Assembly (NCBI GenBank): GCA_947631895.1
Contig: CANRMU010000016.1
Coordinates: 1-12,779, forward strand
Origin: an uncultured Bacilli bacterium
GTDB lineage: Bacteria; Bacillota_I; Bacilli_A; RF39; UBA660
Direction: 5' to 3'
Length of the DNA: 12,779 bases
A program made the position numbers and the translations under genes. The notes beneath the pieces are model-generated. The model was not told where the DNA came from and did no database searches. It saw only the letters and a program-made list of their open reading frames with translations. This document shows positions 12,763-12,779 of this stretch, one piece after another. Positions within the stretch are counted from its first letter, which is position 1. Each line of letters begins with the position of its first letter.

Positions 12763-12779
12763 AAGATGAGAGAGATAAA

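Noticed and set aside
1..12779. CRISPR array, transposase or insertion-sequence ends
   Set aside because: No regularly spaced direct repeats and no transposase-like reading frame were seen on either strand.

Overview
The window is very AT-rich, and all tryptophans in the recognisable genes are TGG. Genes are short-spaced, open with AGGAGG- or GAGGTGAT-type ribosome sites, and follow sigma-A promoters that often have an extended -10 (TGnTATAAT). With a tRNA-His bearing C73 and encoded CCA ends, this points to a low-GC Firmicute, most likely a gut Bacilli or Mollicutes-related lineage (Erysipelotrichales or RF39-like). That placement is inferred from style, not from a marker gene. The standard bacterial code fits. 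Of the stops seen, only the HNH gene uses TGA, and it is followed at once by an in-frame TAA.

Bases 1-2891 look like the right end of a prophage. They hold the tail of a Hol44-type holin, a 39-residue acidic protein with a GTG start, and an amidase endolysin with three C-terminal wall-binding repeats, closed by a strong terminator. Two cargo units follow: a Panacea (DUF4065) antitoxin overlapping by one base with a probable toxin, and a convergent HNH-type zinc protein. A minus-strand tRNA-Asn sits next. Its 3' end points into the phage-like genes, so it is a candidate attachment site and the probable border with the host chromosome.

Bases 3150-7432 form a membrane unit. A MacB-like fusion of ATPase and FtsX permease runs from a near-consensus promoter. 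It is followed by an intergenic stretch with its own promoter, a 12-bp long-range stem and an intrinsic terminator (a leader or small RNA). Last comes a HAAS/DUF1700 multi-pass membrane protein. HAAS proteins usually sit with ABC exporters and PadR regulators; no PadR gene is visible here.

Bases 7438-7742 (minus) hold a small gene split by what looks like a one-base deletion. Divergent from it is a three-gene operon (7863-11304): a one-ring ClpC-D1-like AAA+ ATPase lacking the N-domain, second ring and pore tyrosine; a 2,4-diaminopentanoate dehydrogenase-like enzyme; and a membrane-anchored NodB polysaccharide deacetylase with Ig-like stalk domains.

Bases 11305-11732 (minus) are a tiny two-gene operon: a one-TM protein and an acidic 77-aa protein. 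Its promoter overlaps, back to back, the promoter of tRNA-His. After the tRNA-His terminator come three possible promoters, operator-like inverted repeats, and a HipA-like kinase that appears short at its C-terminus. The window ends in a GC-rich hairpin and the promoter of a gene beyond the edge.
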